Origin: Saccoglossus kowalevskii
Lineage: Eukaryota > Hemichordata > Enteropneusta > Harrimaniidae
Length of the DNA stretch: 27,679 nucleotides
Assembly (NCBI RefSeq): GCF_000003605.2
Contig: NW_003144132.1
Location: 1 to 27,679 of the forward strand
Direction: 5' to 3'
The position numbers and the translations under genes are program-made. The number at the start of each line of letters is the position of its first letter. Position 1 is the first letter of the stretch. The notes beneath the pieces were generated by a model, which worked only from the letters and a program-made list of their open reading frames with translations, was not told the origin of the DNA and ran no database searches. Of the stretch, positions 12,323 to 24,538 are shown one piece after another.

Positions 12323-13579
12323 TTCAACAAATATTATTGACATCACAGTTACAAAAAAACACTTCTTAAATTGACATACGACATTTGTACGTGAGTGACA
12401 AAATTCAACAAATAATATTGACATCACAGTTACAAAAACACTTCTTAAATTGACATACGACAATTGTACGTGACAAAATTCAACAAATATTGACATCACA
12501 GTTACAAAAATACTTCTTAAATTGACATACGACAATTGTACGTGAGTGACAAAATTCAACAAATAATATTGACATCACAGTTACAAAAACACTTCTTAAA
12601 TTGACATACGACATTTGTACGCGAGTGACAAAATTCAACAAATATTATTGACATCACAGTTACAAAAACACTTCTTAAATTGACATACGACAATTGTACA
12701 CGAGTGACAAAATTCAACAAATATTATTGACATCACAGTTACAAAAACACTTCTTAAATTGACATACGACATTTGTACGTGAGTGACAAAATTCAACAAA
12801 TATTATTGACATCACAGTTACAAAACACTTCTTAAATTGACATACGACATTTGTATGTGAGTGACAAAATTCAACAAATATTGACATCACAGTTACAAAA
12901 ACACTTCTTAAATTGACATACGACAATTGTACGTGAGTGACAAAATTCAACAAATATTATTGACATCACAGTTACAAAAACACTTCTTAAATTGACATAC
13001 GACAATTGTACGTGAGTGACAAAATTCAACAAATATTGACATCACAGTTACAAAAACACTTCTTAAATTGACATACGACAATTGTACGTGACAAAATTCA
13101 ACAAATATTATTGACATCACAGTTACAAAAACACTTCTTAAATTGACATACGACATTTGTACGTGAGTGACAAATTTCAACAAATATTATTGACATCACA
13201 GTTACAAAAAACACTTCTTAAATTGACATACGACATTTGTACGTGAGTGACAAAATTCAACAAATAATATTGACATCACAGTTACAAAAACACTTCTTAA
13301 ATTGACATACGACATTTGTACGTGAGTGACAAATTTCAACAAATATTATTGACATCACAGTTACAAAAAACACTTCTTAAATTGACATATGACATTTGTA
13401 CGTGAGTGACAAAATTCAACAATATTATTGACATCACAGTTACAAAAACACTTCTTAAATTGACATACAACATTTGTACGTGAGTGACAAAAGTCAACAA
13501 ATAATATTGACATCACAGTTACAAAAACACTTCTTAAATTGACATACGACAATTGTACGTGAGTGACAAAATTCAACAA
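12323..13579 (+). repeat. J-A-K-T composite higher-order unit, copy 1
   Basis: The full order is J mark AAAAATAC at 12511, GTACACGAG at 12699, GTATGTGAG at 12853, and T block GACATATGAC at 13384. The spacings from J (188, 342, 873) are identical in the copies at 17,176 and 20,310. Two monomers between K and T have lost ATT or GTGA. There is no C pair at -299, unlike copies 2 and 3. The T block carries a private AAAAGTCAAC near 13490. Confidence 0.9.
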
Positions 13580-14662
13580 ATATTGACATCACAGTTACAA
13601 AAACACTTCTTAAATTGACATACGACAATTGTACGTGAGTGACAAAATTCAACAAATATTATTGACATCACAGTTACAAAAACACTTCTTAAATTGACAT
13701 ACGACATTTGTACGTGAGTGACAAATTTCAACAAATATTATTGACATCACAGTTACAAAAACACTTCTTAAATTGACATACAACATTTGTACGCGAGTGA
13801 CAAATTCAACAATATTATTGACATCACAGTTACAAAAACACTTCTTAATTGACCTACGACATTTGTACGTGAGTGACAAATTTCAACAAATATTATTGAC
13901 ATCACAGTTACAAAAACACTTCTTAAATTGACATACGACATTTGTACGTGAGTGACAAAATTCAACAAATATTATTGACATCACAGTTACAAAAAAACAC
14001 TTCTTAAATTGACATACGACATTTGTACGTGAGTGACAAAATTCAACAAATAATATTGACATCACAGTTACAAAAACACTTCTTAAATTGACATACGACA
14101 ATTGTACGTGACAAAATTCAACAAATATTGACATCACAGTTACAAAAATACTTCTTAAATTGACATACGACAATTGTACGTGAGTGACAAAATTCAACAA
14201 ATAATATTGACATCACAGTTACAAAAACACTTCTTAAATTGACATACGACATTTGTACGTGAGTGACAAAATTCAACAAATATTATTGACATCACAGTTA
14301 CAAAAACACTTCTTAAATTGACATACGACAATTGTACACGAGTGACAAAATTCAACAAATAATATTGACATCACAGTTACAAAAACACTTCTTAAATTGA
14401 CATACGACAATTGTACGTGAGTGACAAAATTCAACAAATATTGACATCACAGTTACAAAAACACTTCTTAAATTGACATACGACAATTGTACGTGAGTGA
14501 CAAAATTCAACAAATATTATTGACATCACAGTTACAAAAACACTTCTTAAATTGACATACGACATTTGTACGTGAGTGACAAATTTCAACAAATATTATT
14601 GACATCACAGTTACAAAACACTTCTTAAATTGACATACGACATTTGTACGCGAGTGACAAAA
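13580..14662 (+). repeat. Ordinary monomers with a C-J-A block
   Basis: About 14 monomers. A C-type GACCTAC monomer is near 13853, the J mark AAAAATAC at 14149 and GTACACGAG at 14337 (+188). No K or T follows at the standard spacing. Small indels cluster at about 13,800-13,856 (GACAAATTCAACAATATT and CTTCTTAATTGACC). No gene. Confidence 0.85.
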
Positions 14663-15523
14663 TTCAACAAATATTATTGACATCACAGTTACAAAAAAAC
14701 ACTTCTTAAATTGACATACGACATTTGTACGTGAGTGACAAAATTCAACAAATAATATTGACATCACAGTTACAAAAACACTTCTTAAATTGACATACGA
14801 CAATTGTACGTGACAAAATTCAACAAATATTGACATCACAGTTACAAAAATACTTCTTAAATTGACATACGACAATTGTACGTGAGTGACAAAATTCAAC
14901 AAATAATATTGACATCACAGTTACAAAAACACTTCTTAAATTGACATACGACATTTGTACGTGAGTGACAAAATTCAACAAATATTATTGACATCACAGT
15001 TACAAAAACACTTCTTAAATTGACATACGACAATTGTACACGAGTGACAAAATTCAACAAATATTATTGACATCACAGTTACAAAAACACTTCTTAAATT
15101 GACATACGACATTTGTACGTGAGTGACAAAATTCAACAAATATTATTGACATCACAGTTACAAAACACTTCTTAAATTGACATACGACATTTGTATGTGA
15201 GTGACAAAATTCAACAAATATTGACATCACAGTTACAAAAACACTTCTTAAATTGACATACGACAATTGTACGTGAGTGACAAAATTCAACAAATATTAT
15301 TGACATCACAGTTACAAAAACACTTCTTAAATTGACATACGACAATTGTACGTGAGTGACAAAATTCAACAAATATTGACATCACAGTTACAAAAACACT
15401 TCTTAAATTGACATACGACAATTGTACGTGACAAAATTCAACAAATATTATTGACATCACAGTTACAAAAACACTTCTTAAATTGACATACGACATTTGT
15501 ACGTGAGTGACAAATTTCAACAA
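14663..15523 (+). repeat. J-A-K partial composite unit
   Basis: J at 14851, GTACACGAG at 15039, GTATGTGAG at 15193: the standard spacings. It matches 12,323-13,183 at offset 2,340 through the two monomers after K (76-bp and 75-bp deletion forms). It then diverges before the T block, so a breakpoint lies near 15,523. Confidence 0.87.
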
Positions 15524-15885
15524 ATATTATTGACATCACAGTTACAAAAACACTTCTTAAATTGACATACGACATTTGTACGTGAGTGACAAAATTCAAC
15601 AAATATTATTGACATCACAGTTACAAAAAAAACACTTCTTAAATTGACATACGACATTTGTACGTGAGTGACAAATTTCAACAAATATTATTGACATCAC
15701 AGTTACAAAAAACACTTCTTAAATTGACATACAACATTTGTACGTGAGTGACAAAATTCAACAAATATTATTGACATCACAGTTACAAAAAACACTTCTT
15801 AAATTGACATACGACATTTGTACGTGAGTGACAAATTTCAACAAATATTATTGACATCACAGTTACAAAAAACACTTCTTAAATT
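15524..15885 (+). repeat. Ordinary monomers
   Basis: Between four and five monomers, including one with a very long A run near 15621 and one TACAAC monomer near 15730. No diagnostic block and no gene seen. Confidence 0.85.
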
Positions 15886-16410
15886 GACATATGACATTTG
15901 TACGTGAGTGACAAATTTCAACAAATATTATTGACATCACAGTTACAAAAAACACTTCTTAAATTGACATACGACATTTGTACGTGAGTGACAAATTTCA
16001 ACAAATATTATTGACATCACAGTTACAAAAACACTTCTTAAATTGACATACGACATTTGTACGTGAGTGACAAAATTCAACAAATATTATTGACATCACA
16101 GTTACAAAAAACACTTCTTAAATTGACATACGACATTTGTACGTGAGTGACAAATTTCAACAAATAATATTGACATCACAGTTACAAAAACACTTCTTAA
16201 ATTGACATATGACATTTGTACGTGAGTGACAAAAATTCAACAATATTATTGACATCACAGTTACTAAAACACTTCTTAAATTGACATACAACATTTGTAC
16301 GTGAGTGACAAAATTCAACAAATAATATTGACATCACAGTTACAAAAACACTTCTTAAATTGACATACGACAATTGTACGTGAGTGACAAAATTCAACAA
16401 ATATTGACAT
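15886..16410 (+). repeat. R block joined to T block (copy 2 of 2)
   Basis: GACATATGAC at 15886 (R) and 16204 (T), 318 bp apart as in the copy at 9,776. The shared rare TTACTAAAAC near 16262 proves common origin. One extra A in GACAAAAATTCAAC near 16231 shifts the offset from 6,110 to 6,111. Confidence 0.85.
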
Positions 16411-17000
16411 CACAGTTACAAAAACACTTCTTAAATTGACATACGACAATTGTACGTGAGTGACAAAATTCAACAAATATTATTGACATCACAGTTACAA
16501 AAACACTTCTTAAATTGACATACGACATTTGTACGTGAGTGACAAAATTCAACAAATATTATTGACATCACAGTTACAAAAAAACACTTCTTAAATTGAC
16601 ATACGACATTTGTACGTGAGTGACAAAATTCAACAAATAATATTGACATCACAGTTACAAAAACACTTCTTAAATTGACATACGACAATTGTACGTGACA
16701 AAATTCAACAAATATTGACATCACAGTTACAAAAATACTTCTTAAATTGACATACGACAATTGTACGTGAGTGACAAAATTCAACAAATAATATTGACAT
16801 CACAGTTACAAAAACACTTCTTAAATTGACATACGACATTTGTACGTGAGTGACAAAATTCAACAAATATTATTGACATCACAGTTACAAAAACACTTCT
16901 TAAATTGACATACGACATTTGTACGCGAGTGACAAAATTCAACAAATATTATTGACATCACAGTTACAAAAACACTTCTTAAATTGACCTACGACATTTG
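16411..17000 (+). repeat. J block lacking its GTACACGAG partner, with following monomers
   Basis: The J mark AAAAATAC is at 16736. At the usual +188 position the array reads GTACGCGAG (16921-16929) instead of GTACACGAG. This is the only one of ten J blocks without the partner. The GTACGCGAG belongs to a C pair with GACCTAC at 16987. Confidence 0.8.
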
Positions 17001-18432
17001 TACGCGAGTGACAAAATTCAACAAATATTATTGACATCACAGTTACAAAAACACTTCTTAAATTGACCTACGACATTTGTACGTGAGTGACAAATTTCAA
17101 CAAATATTATTGACATCACAGTTACAAAAACACTTCTTAAATTGACATACGACATTTGTACGTGAGTGACAAATTTTAACAAATATTATTGACATCACAG
17201 TTACAAAAAAAACACTTCTTAAATTGACATACGACATTTGTACGTGAGTGACAAAATTCAACAAATAATATTGACATCACAGTTACAAAAACACTTCTTA
17301 AATTGACATACGACAATTGTACGTGACAAAATTCAACAAATATTGACATCACAGTTACAAAAATACTTCTTAAATTGACATACGACAATTGTACGTGAGT
17401 GACAAAATTCAACAAATAATATTGACATCACAGTTACAAAAACACTTCTTAAATTGACATACGACATTTGTACGTGAGTGACAAAATTCAACAAATATTA
17501 TTGACATCACAGTTACAAAAACACTTCTTAAATTGACATACGACAATTGTACACGAGTGACAAAATTCAACAAATATTATTGACATCACAGTTACAAAAA
17601 CACTTCTTAAATTGACATACGACATTTGTACGTGAGTGACACAATTCAACAAATATTATTGACATCACAGTTACAAAACACTTCTTAAATTGACATACGA
17701 CATTTGTATGTGAGTGACAAAATTCAACAAATATTGACATCACAGTTACAAAAACACTTCTTAAATTGACATACGACAATTGTACGTGAGTGACAAAATT
17801 CAACAAATATTATTGACATCACAGTTACAAAAACACTTCTTAAATTGACATACGACAATTGTACGTGAGTGACAAAATTCAACAAATATTGACATCACAG
17901 TTACAAAAACACTTCTTAAATTGACATACGACAATTGTACGTGACAAAATTCAACAAATATTATTGACATCACAGTTACAAAAACACTTCTTAAATTGAC
18001 ATACGACATTTGTACGTGAGTGACAAATTTCAACAAATATTATTGACATCACAGTTACAAAAAACACTTCTTAAATTGACATACGACATTTGTACGTGAG
18101 TGACAAAATTCAACAAATAATATTGACATCACAGTTACAAAAACACTTCTTAAATTGACATACGACATTTGTACGTGAGTGACAAATTTCAACAAATATT
18201 ATTGACATCACAGTTACAAAAAACACTTCTTAAATTGACATATGACATTTGTACGTGAGTGACAAAATTCAACAATATTATTGACATCACAGTTACAAAA
18301 ACACTTCTTAAATTGACATACAACATTTGTACGTGAGTGACAAAATTCAACAAATAATATTGACATCACAGTTACAAAAACACTTCTTAAATTCACATAC
18401 GACAATTGTACGTGAGTGACAAAATTCAACAA
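17001..18432 (+). repeat. Full C-J-A-K-T composite higher-order unit, copy 2
   Basis: C pair (GTACGCG near 17001, GACCTAC at 17065), eight-A run, J mark at 17364, GTACACGAG at 17552, GTATGTGAG at 17706, T block at 18237. The T block ends with the rare AAATTCACATAC at about 18391. The segment matches 20,135-21,566 at offset 3,134, including that rare variant and GACACAATTC near 17640. A private AAATTTTAAC lies near 17175. Confidence 0.9.
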
Positions 18433-18640
18433 ATATTGACATCACAGTTACAAAAACACTTCTTAAATTGACATACGACAATTGTACGTGAGTGACAAAA
18501 TTCAACAAATATTGACATCACAGTTACAAAAACACTTCTTAAATTGACATACGACAATTGTACGTGAGTGACAAAATTCAACAAATATTATTGACATCAC
18601 AGTTACAAAAACACTTCTTAAATTGACATACGACATTTGT
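18433..18640 (+). repeat. CAATTG-type monomers, including 76-bp forms
   Basis: A short run of CAATTG monomers, two with the ATT deletion, linking the composite unit to the 866-bp pair. No gene. Confidence 0.8.
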
Positions 18641-20134
18641 ACGTGAGTGACAAAATTCAACAAATATTATTGACATCACAGTTACAAAAACTCTTCTTAA
18701 ATTGACATACGACATTTGTACGTGAGTGACAAATTTCAACAAATATTATTGACATCACAGTTACAAAAAACACTTCTTAAATTGATATATGACATTTGTA
18801 CGTGAGTGACAAAATTCAACAATATTATTGACATCACAGTTACAAAAACACTTCTTAAATTGACATACAACATTTGTACGTGAGTGACAAAATTCAACAA
18901 ATAATATTGACATCACAGTTACAAAAACACTTCTTAAATTGACATACGACAATTGTACGTGAGTGACAAAATTCAACAAATATTGACATCACAGTTACAA
19001 AAACACTTCTTAAATTGACATACGACAATTGTACGTGAGTGACAAAATTCAACAAATATTATTGACATCACAGTTACAAAAACACTTCTTAAATTGACAT
19101 ACGACATTTGTACGTGAGTGACAAAATTCAACAAATATTATTGACATCACAGTTACAAAAACACTTCTTAAATTGACATACGACATTTGTACGTGAGTGA
19201 CAAAATTCAACAAATATTATTGACATCACAGTTACAAAAACACTTCTTAAATTGACATACGACATTTGTACGCGAGTGACAAAATTCAACAAATATTATT
19301 GACATCACAGTTACAAAAACACTTCTTAAATTGACCTACGACATTTGTACGTGAGTGACAAATTTCAACAAATATTATTGACATCACAGTTACAAAAACA
19401 CTTCTTAAATTGACATACGACATTTGTACGTGAGTGACAAAATTCAACAAATATTATTGACATCACAGTTACAAAAACACTTCTTAAATTGACATACGAC
19501 ATTTGTACGTGAGTGACAAAATTCAACAAATATTATTGACATCACAGTTACAAAAACTCTTCTTAAATTGACATACGACATTTGTACGTGAGTGACAAAT
19601 TTCAACAAATATTATTGACATCACAGTTACAAAAAACACTTCTTAAATTGATATAAGACATTTGTACGTGAGTGACAAAATTCAACAATATTATTGACAT
19701 CACAGTTACAAAAACACTTCTTAAATTGACATACAACATTTGTACGTGAGTGACAAAATTCAACAAATAATATTGACATCACAGTTACAAAAACACTTCT
19801 TAAATTGACATACGACAATTGTACGTGAGTGACAAAATTCAACAAATATTGACATCACAGTTACAAAAACACTTCTTAAATTGACATACGACAATTGTAC
19901 GTGAGTGACAAAATTCAACAAATATTATTGACATCACAGTTACAAAAACACTTCTTAAATTGACATACGACATTTGTACGTGAGTGACAAAATTCAACAA
20001 ATATTATTGACATCACAGTTACAAAAACACTTCTTAAATTGACATACGACATTTGTACGTGAGTGACAAAATTCAACAAATATTATTGACATCACAGTTA
20101 CAAAAACACTTCTTAAATTGACATACGACATTTG
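18641..20134 (+). repeat. Tandem pair of 866-bp higher-order units (right)
   Basis: AAACTCTTC at 18691 and 19557, the T block at 18784 (GATATATGAC) and 19650 (GATATAAGAC), GTACGCG at 19268 and 20134, GACCTAC at 19333 and 20199: all 866 bp apart. The segment 18,761 to about 20,100 matches 1,618 to about 2,960 at a constant offset of 17,143 (checked at the T blocks, GTACGCG and AAACTCTTC). Both right copies carry AAACTCTTC and the GATATA form, whereas only the second left copy does. The right pair therefore looks like a re-duplication of that unit. Confidence 0.87.
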
Positions 20135-21566
20135 TACGCGAGTGACAAAATTCAACAAATATTATTGACATCACAGTTACAAAAACACTTCTTAAATTGA
20201 CCTACGACATTTGTACGTGAGTGACAAATTTCAACAAATATTATTGACATCACAGTTACAAAAACACTTCTTAAATTGACATACGACATTTGTACGTGAG
20301 TGACAAAATTCAACAAATATTATTGACATCACAGTTACAAAAAAAACACTTCTTAAATTGACATACGACATTTGTACGTGAGTGACAAAATTCAACAAAT
20401 AATATTGACATCACAGTTACAAAAACACTTCTTAAATTGACATACGACAATTGTACGTGACAAAATTCAACAAATATTGACATCACAGTTACAAAAATAC
20501 TTCTTAAATTGACATACGACAATTGTACGTGAGTGACAAAATTCAACAAATAATATTGACATCACAGTTACAAAAACACTTCTTAAATTGACATACGACA
20601 TTTGTACGTGAGTGACAAAATTCAACAAATATTATTGACATCACAGTTACAAAAACACTTCTTAAATTGACATACGACAATTGTACACGAGTGACAAAAT
20701 TCAACAAATATTATTGACATCACAGTTACAAAAACACTTCTTAAATTGACATACGACATTTGTACGTGAGTGACACAATTCAACAAATATTATTGACATC
20801 ACAGTTACAAAACACTTCTTAAATTGACATACGACATTTGTATGTGAGTGACAAAATTCAACAAATATTGACATCACAGTTACAAAAACACTTCTTAAAT
20901 TGACATACGACAATTGTACGTGAGTGACAAAATTCAACAAATATTATTGACATCACAGTTACAAAAACACTTCTTAAATTGACATACGACAATTGTACGT
21001 GAGTGACAAAATTCAACAAATATTGACATCACAGTTACAAAAACACTTCTTAAATTGACATACGACAATTGTACGTGACAAAATTCAACAAATATTATTG
21101 ACATCACAGTTACAAAAACACTTCTTAAATTGACATACGACATTTGTACGTGAGTGACAAATTTCAACAAATATTATTGACATCACAGTTACAAAAAACA
21201 CTTCTTAAATTGACATACGACATTTGTACGTGAGTGACAAAATTCAACAAATAATATTGACATCACAGTTACAAAAACACTTCTTAAATTGACATACGAC
21301 ATTTGTACGTGAGTGACAAATTTCAACAAATATTATTGACATCACAGTTACAAAAAACACTTCTTAAATTGACATATGACATTTGTACGTGAGTGACAAA
21401 ATTCAACAATATTATTGACATCACAGTTACAAAAACACTTCTTAAATTGACATACAACATTTGTACGTGAGTGACAAAATTCAACAAATAATATTGACAT
21501 CACAGTTACAAAAACACTTCTTAAATTCACATACGACAATTGTACGTGAGTGACAAATTTCAACAA
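20135..21566 (+). repeat. Full C-J-A-K-T composite higher-order unit, copy 3
   Basis: GTACGCG near 20135, GACCTAC at 20199, J mark at 20498, GTACACGAG at 20686, GTATGTGAG at 20840, T block at 21371, and the rare AAATTCACATAC near 21525. Everything lies 3,134 bp after copy 2. Identity with copy 2 stops at about 21,556, where this copy switches to AAATTTC and a full-length monomer while copy 2 has AAAATTC and the ATT deletion. Confidence 0.9.
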
Positions 21567-22344
21567 ATATTATTGACATCACAGTTACAAAAACACTTCT
21601 TAAATTGACATACGACATTTGTACGTGAGTGACAAATTTCAACAAATATTATTGACATCACAGTTACAAAAACACTTCTTAAATTGACATACGACATTTG
21701 TACGTGAGTGACAAAATTCAACAAATATTATTGACATCACAGTTACAAAAACACTTCTTAAATTGACATACGACATTTGTACGTGAGTGACAAATTTCAA
21801 CAAATATTATTGACATCACAGTTACAAAAACACTTCTTAAATTGACATACGACATTTGTACGTGAGTGACAAATTTCAACAAATATTATTGACATCACAG
21901 TTACAAAAAACACTTCTTAAATTGACATACGACATTTGTACGTGAGTGACAAATTTCAACAAATATTATTGACATCACAGTTACAAAACACTTCTTAAAT
22001 TGACATACGACAATTGTACGTGAGTGACAAAATTCAACAAATATTGACATCACAGTTACAAAAACACTTCTTAAATTGACATACGACATTTGTACGTGAG
22101 TGAAAAAATTCAACAAATAATATTGACATCAGTTACAAAAACACTTCTTAAATTGACATACGACATTTGTACGCGAGTGACAAAATTCAACAAATATTAT
22201 TGACATCACAGTTACAAAAACACTTCTTAAATTGACCTACGACATTTGTACGTGAGTGACAAATTTCAACAAATATTATTGACATCACAGTTACAAAAAC
22301 ACTTCTTAAATTGACATACGACATTTGTACGTGAGTGACAAAAT
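21567..22344 (+). repeat. Ordinary monomers with D monomer and C pair
   Basis: About ten monomers. The D monomer (GTGAAAAAATTC plus CATCAGTTAC) is at 22102-22137 and the C pair at about 22172 and 22234. D also occurs at 8464 and 25545. The copy at 25545 shares the preceding 76-bp CAATTG monomer, at offset 3,443. No gene. Confidence 0.82.
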
Positions 22345-22975
22345 TCAACAAATATTATTGACATCACAGTTACAAAAAAAACACTTCTTGAATTGACATA
22401 CGACATTTGTACGTGAGTGACAAAATTCAACAAATAATATTGACATCACAGTTACAAAAACACTTCTTAAATTGACATACGACAATTGTACGTGACAAAA
22501 TTCAACAAATATTGACATCACAGTTACAAAAATACTTCTTAAATTGACATACGACAATTGTAAGTGAGTGACAAAATTCAACAAATAATATTGACATCAC
22601 AGTTACAAAAACACTTCTTAAATTGACATACGACATTTGTACGTGAGTGACAAAATTCAACAAATATTATTGACATCACAGTTACAAAAACACTTCTTAA
22701 ATTGACATACGACAATTGTACACGAGTGACAAAATTCAACAAATATTATTGACATCACAGTTACAAAAACACTTCTTAAATTGACATACGACATTTGTAC
22801 GTGAGTGACAAAATTCAACAAATATTATTGACATCACAGTTACAAAACACTTCTTAAATTGACATACGACATTTGTATGTGAGTGACAAAATTCAACAAA
22901 TATTGACATCACAGTTACAAAAACACTTCTTAAATTGACATACGACAATTGTACGTGAGTGACAAAATTCAACAA
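22345..22975 (+). repeat. C-linked J-A-K partial composite unit
   Basis: An eight-A run with CTTCTTGAATTG near 22389, J mark at 22533, GTACACGAG at 22721, GTATGTGAG at 22875. GACCTAC at 22234 lies at the standard -299. A private TTGTAAGTGAG lies near 22561. It is missing the T block at +873. Confidence 0.87.
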
Positions 22976-23811
22976 ATATTATTGACATCACAGTTACAAA
23001 AACACTTCTTAAATTGACCTACGACATTTGTACGTGAGTGACAAATTTCAACAAATATTATTGACATCACAGTTACAAAAACACTTCTTAAATTGACATA
23101 CGACATTTGTACGTGAGTGACAAAATTCAACAAATATTATTGACATCACAGTTACAAAAAAACACTTCTTAAATTGACATACGACATTTGTACGTGAGTG
23201 ACAAAATTCAACAAATAATATTGACATCACAGTTACAAAAACACTTCTTAAATTGACATACGACAATTGTACGTGACAAAATTCAACAAATATTGACATC
23301 ACAGTTACAAAAATACTTCTTAAATTGACATACGACAATTGTACGTGAGTGACAAAATTCAACAAATAATATTGACATCACAGTTACAAAAACACTTCTT
23401 AAATTGACATACGACATTTGTACGTGAGTGACAAAATTCAACAAATATTATTGACATCACAGTTACAAAAACACTTCTTAAATTGACATACGACAATTGT
23501 ACACGAGTGACAAAATTCAACAAATAATATTGACATCACAGTTACAAAAACACTTCTTAAATTGACATACGACATTTGTACGTGAGTGACAAAATTCAAC
23601 AAATATTATTGACATCACAGTTACAAAAACACTTCTTAAATTGACATACGACAATTGTACGTGACAAAATTCAACAAATATTATTGACATCACAGTTACA
23701 AAAACACTTCTTAAATTGACATACGACATTTGTACGTGAGTGACAAATTTCAACAAATATTATTGACATCACAGTTACAAAAAACACTTCTTAAATTGAC
23801 ATACGACATTT
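22976..23811 (+). repeat. C-J-A block and following monomers
   Basis: GACCTAC at 23017, J mark at 23314, GTACACGAG at 23502, then ordinary and 75-bp (GTGA-deleted) monomers. It lies 781 bp after the previous J mark, about ten monomers. No K at +342. No gene. Confidence 0.83.
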
Positions 23812-24538
23812 GTATGTGAGTGACAAAATTCAACAAATATTGACATCACAGTTACAAAAACACTTCTTAAATTGACATACGACAATTGTACGTGAGTGAC
23901 AAAATTCAACAAATATTATTGACATCACAGTTACAAAAACACTTCTTAAATTGACATACGACAATTGTACGTGAGTGACAAAATTCAACAAATATTGACC
24001 TCACAGTTACAAAAACACTTCTTAAATTGACATACGACAATTGTACGTGACAAAATTCAACAAATATTATTGACATCACAGTTACAAAAACACTTCTTAA
24101 ATTGACATACGACATTTGTACGTGAGTGACAAATTTCAACAAATATTATTGACATCACAGTTACAAAAAACACTTCTTAAATTGACATAGGACATTTGTA
24201 CGTGAGTGACAAAATTCAACAAATAATATTGACATCACAGTTACAAAAACACTTCTTAAATTGACATACGACATTTGTACGTGAGTGACAAATTTCAACA
24301 AATATTATTGACATCACAGTTACAAAAAACACTTCTTAAATTGACATATGACATTTGTACGTGAGTGACAAAATTCAACAATATTATTGACATCGCAGTT
24401 ACAAAAACACTTCTTAAATTGACATACAACATTTGTACGTGAGTGACAAAATTCAACAAATAATATTGACATCACAGTTACAAAAACACTTCTTAAATTG
24501 ACATACGACAATTGTACGTGAGTGACAAAATTCAACAA
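23812..24538 (+). repeat. K-T partial composite unit
   Basis: GTATGTGAG at 23812 and the T block at 24343. The K-to-T spacing is the same as in the three complete units (531 bp between the GTATG and GACATATG marks). It matches 20,840-21,566 at offset 2,972. Private changes are GACCTCACAG near 24000, ACATAGGAC near 24189 and CATCGCAG near 24394. Confidence 0.87.
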
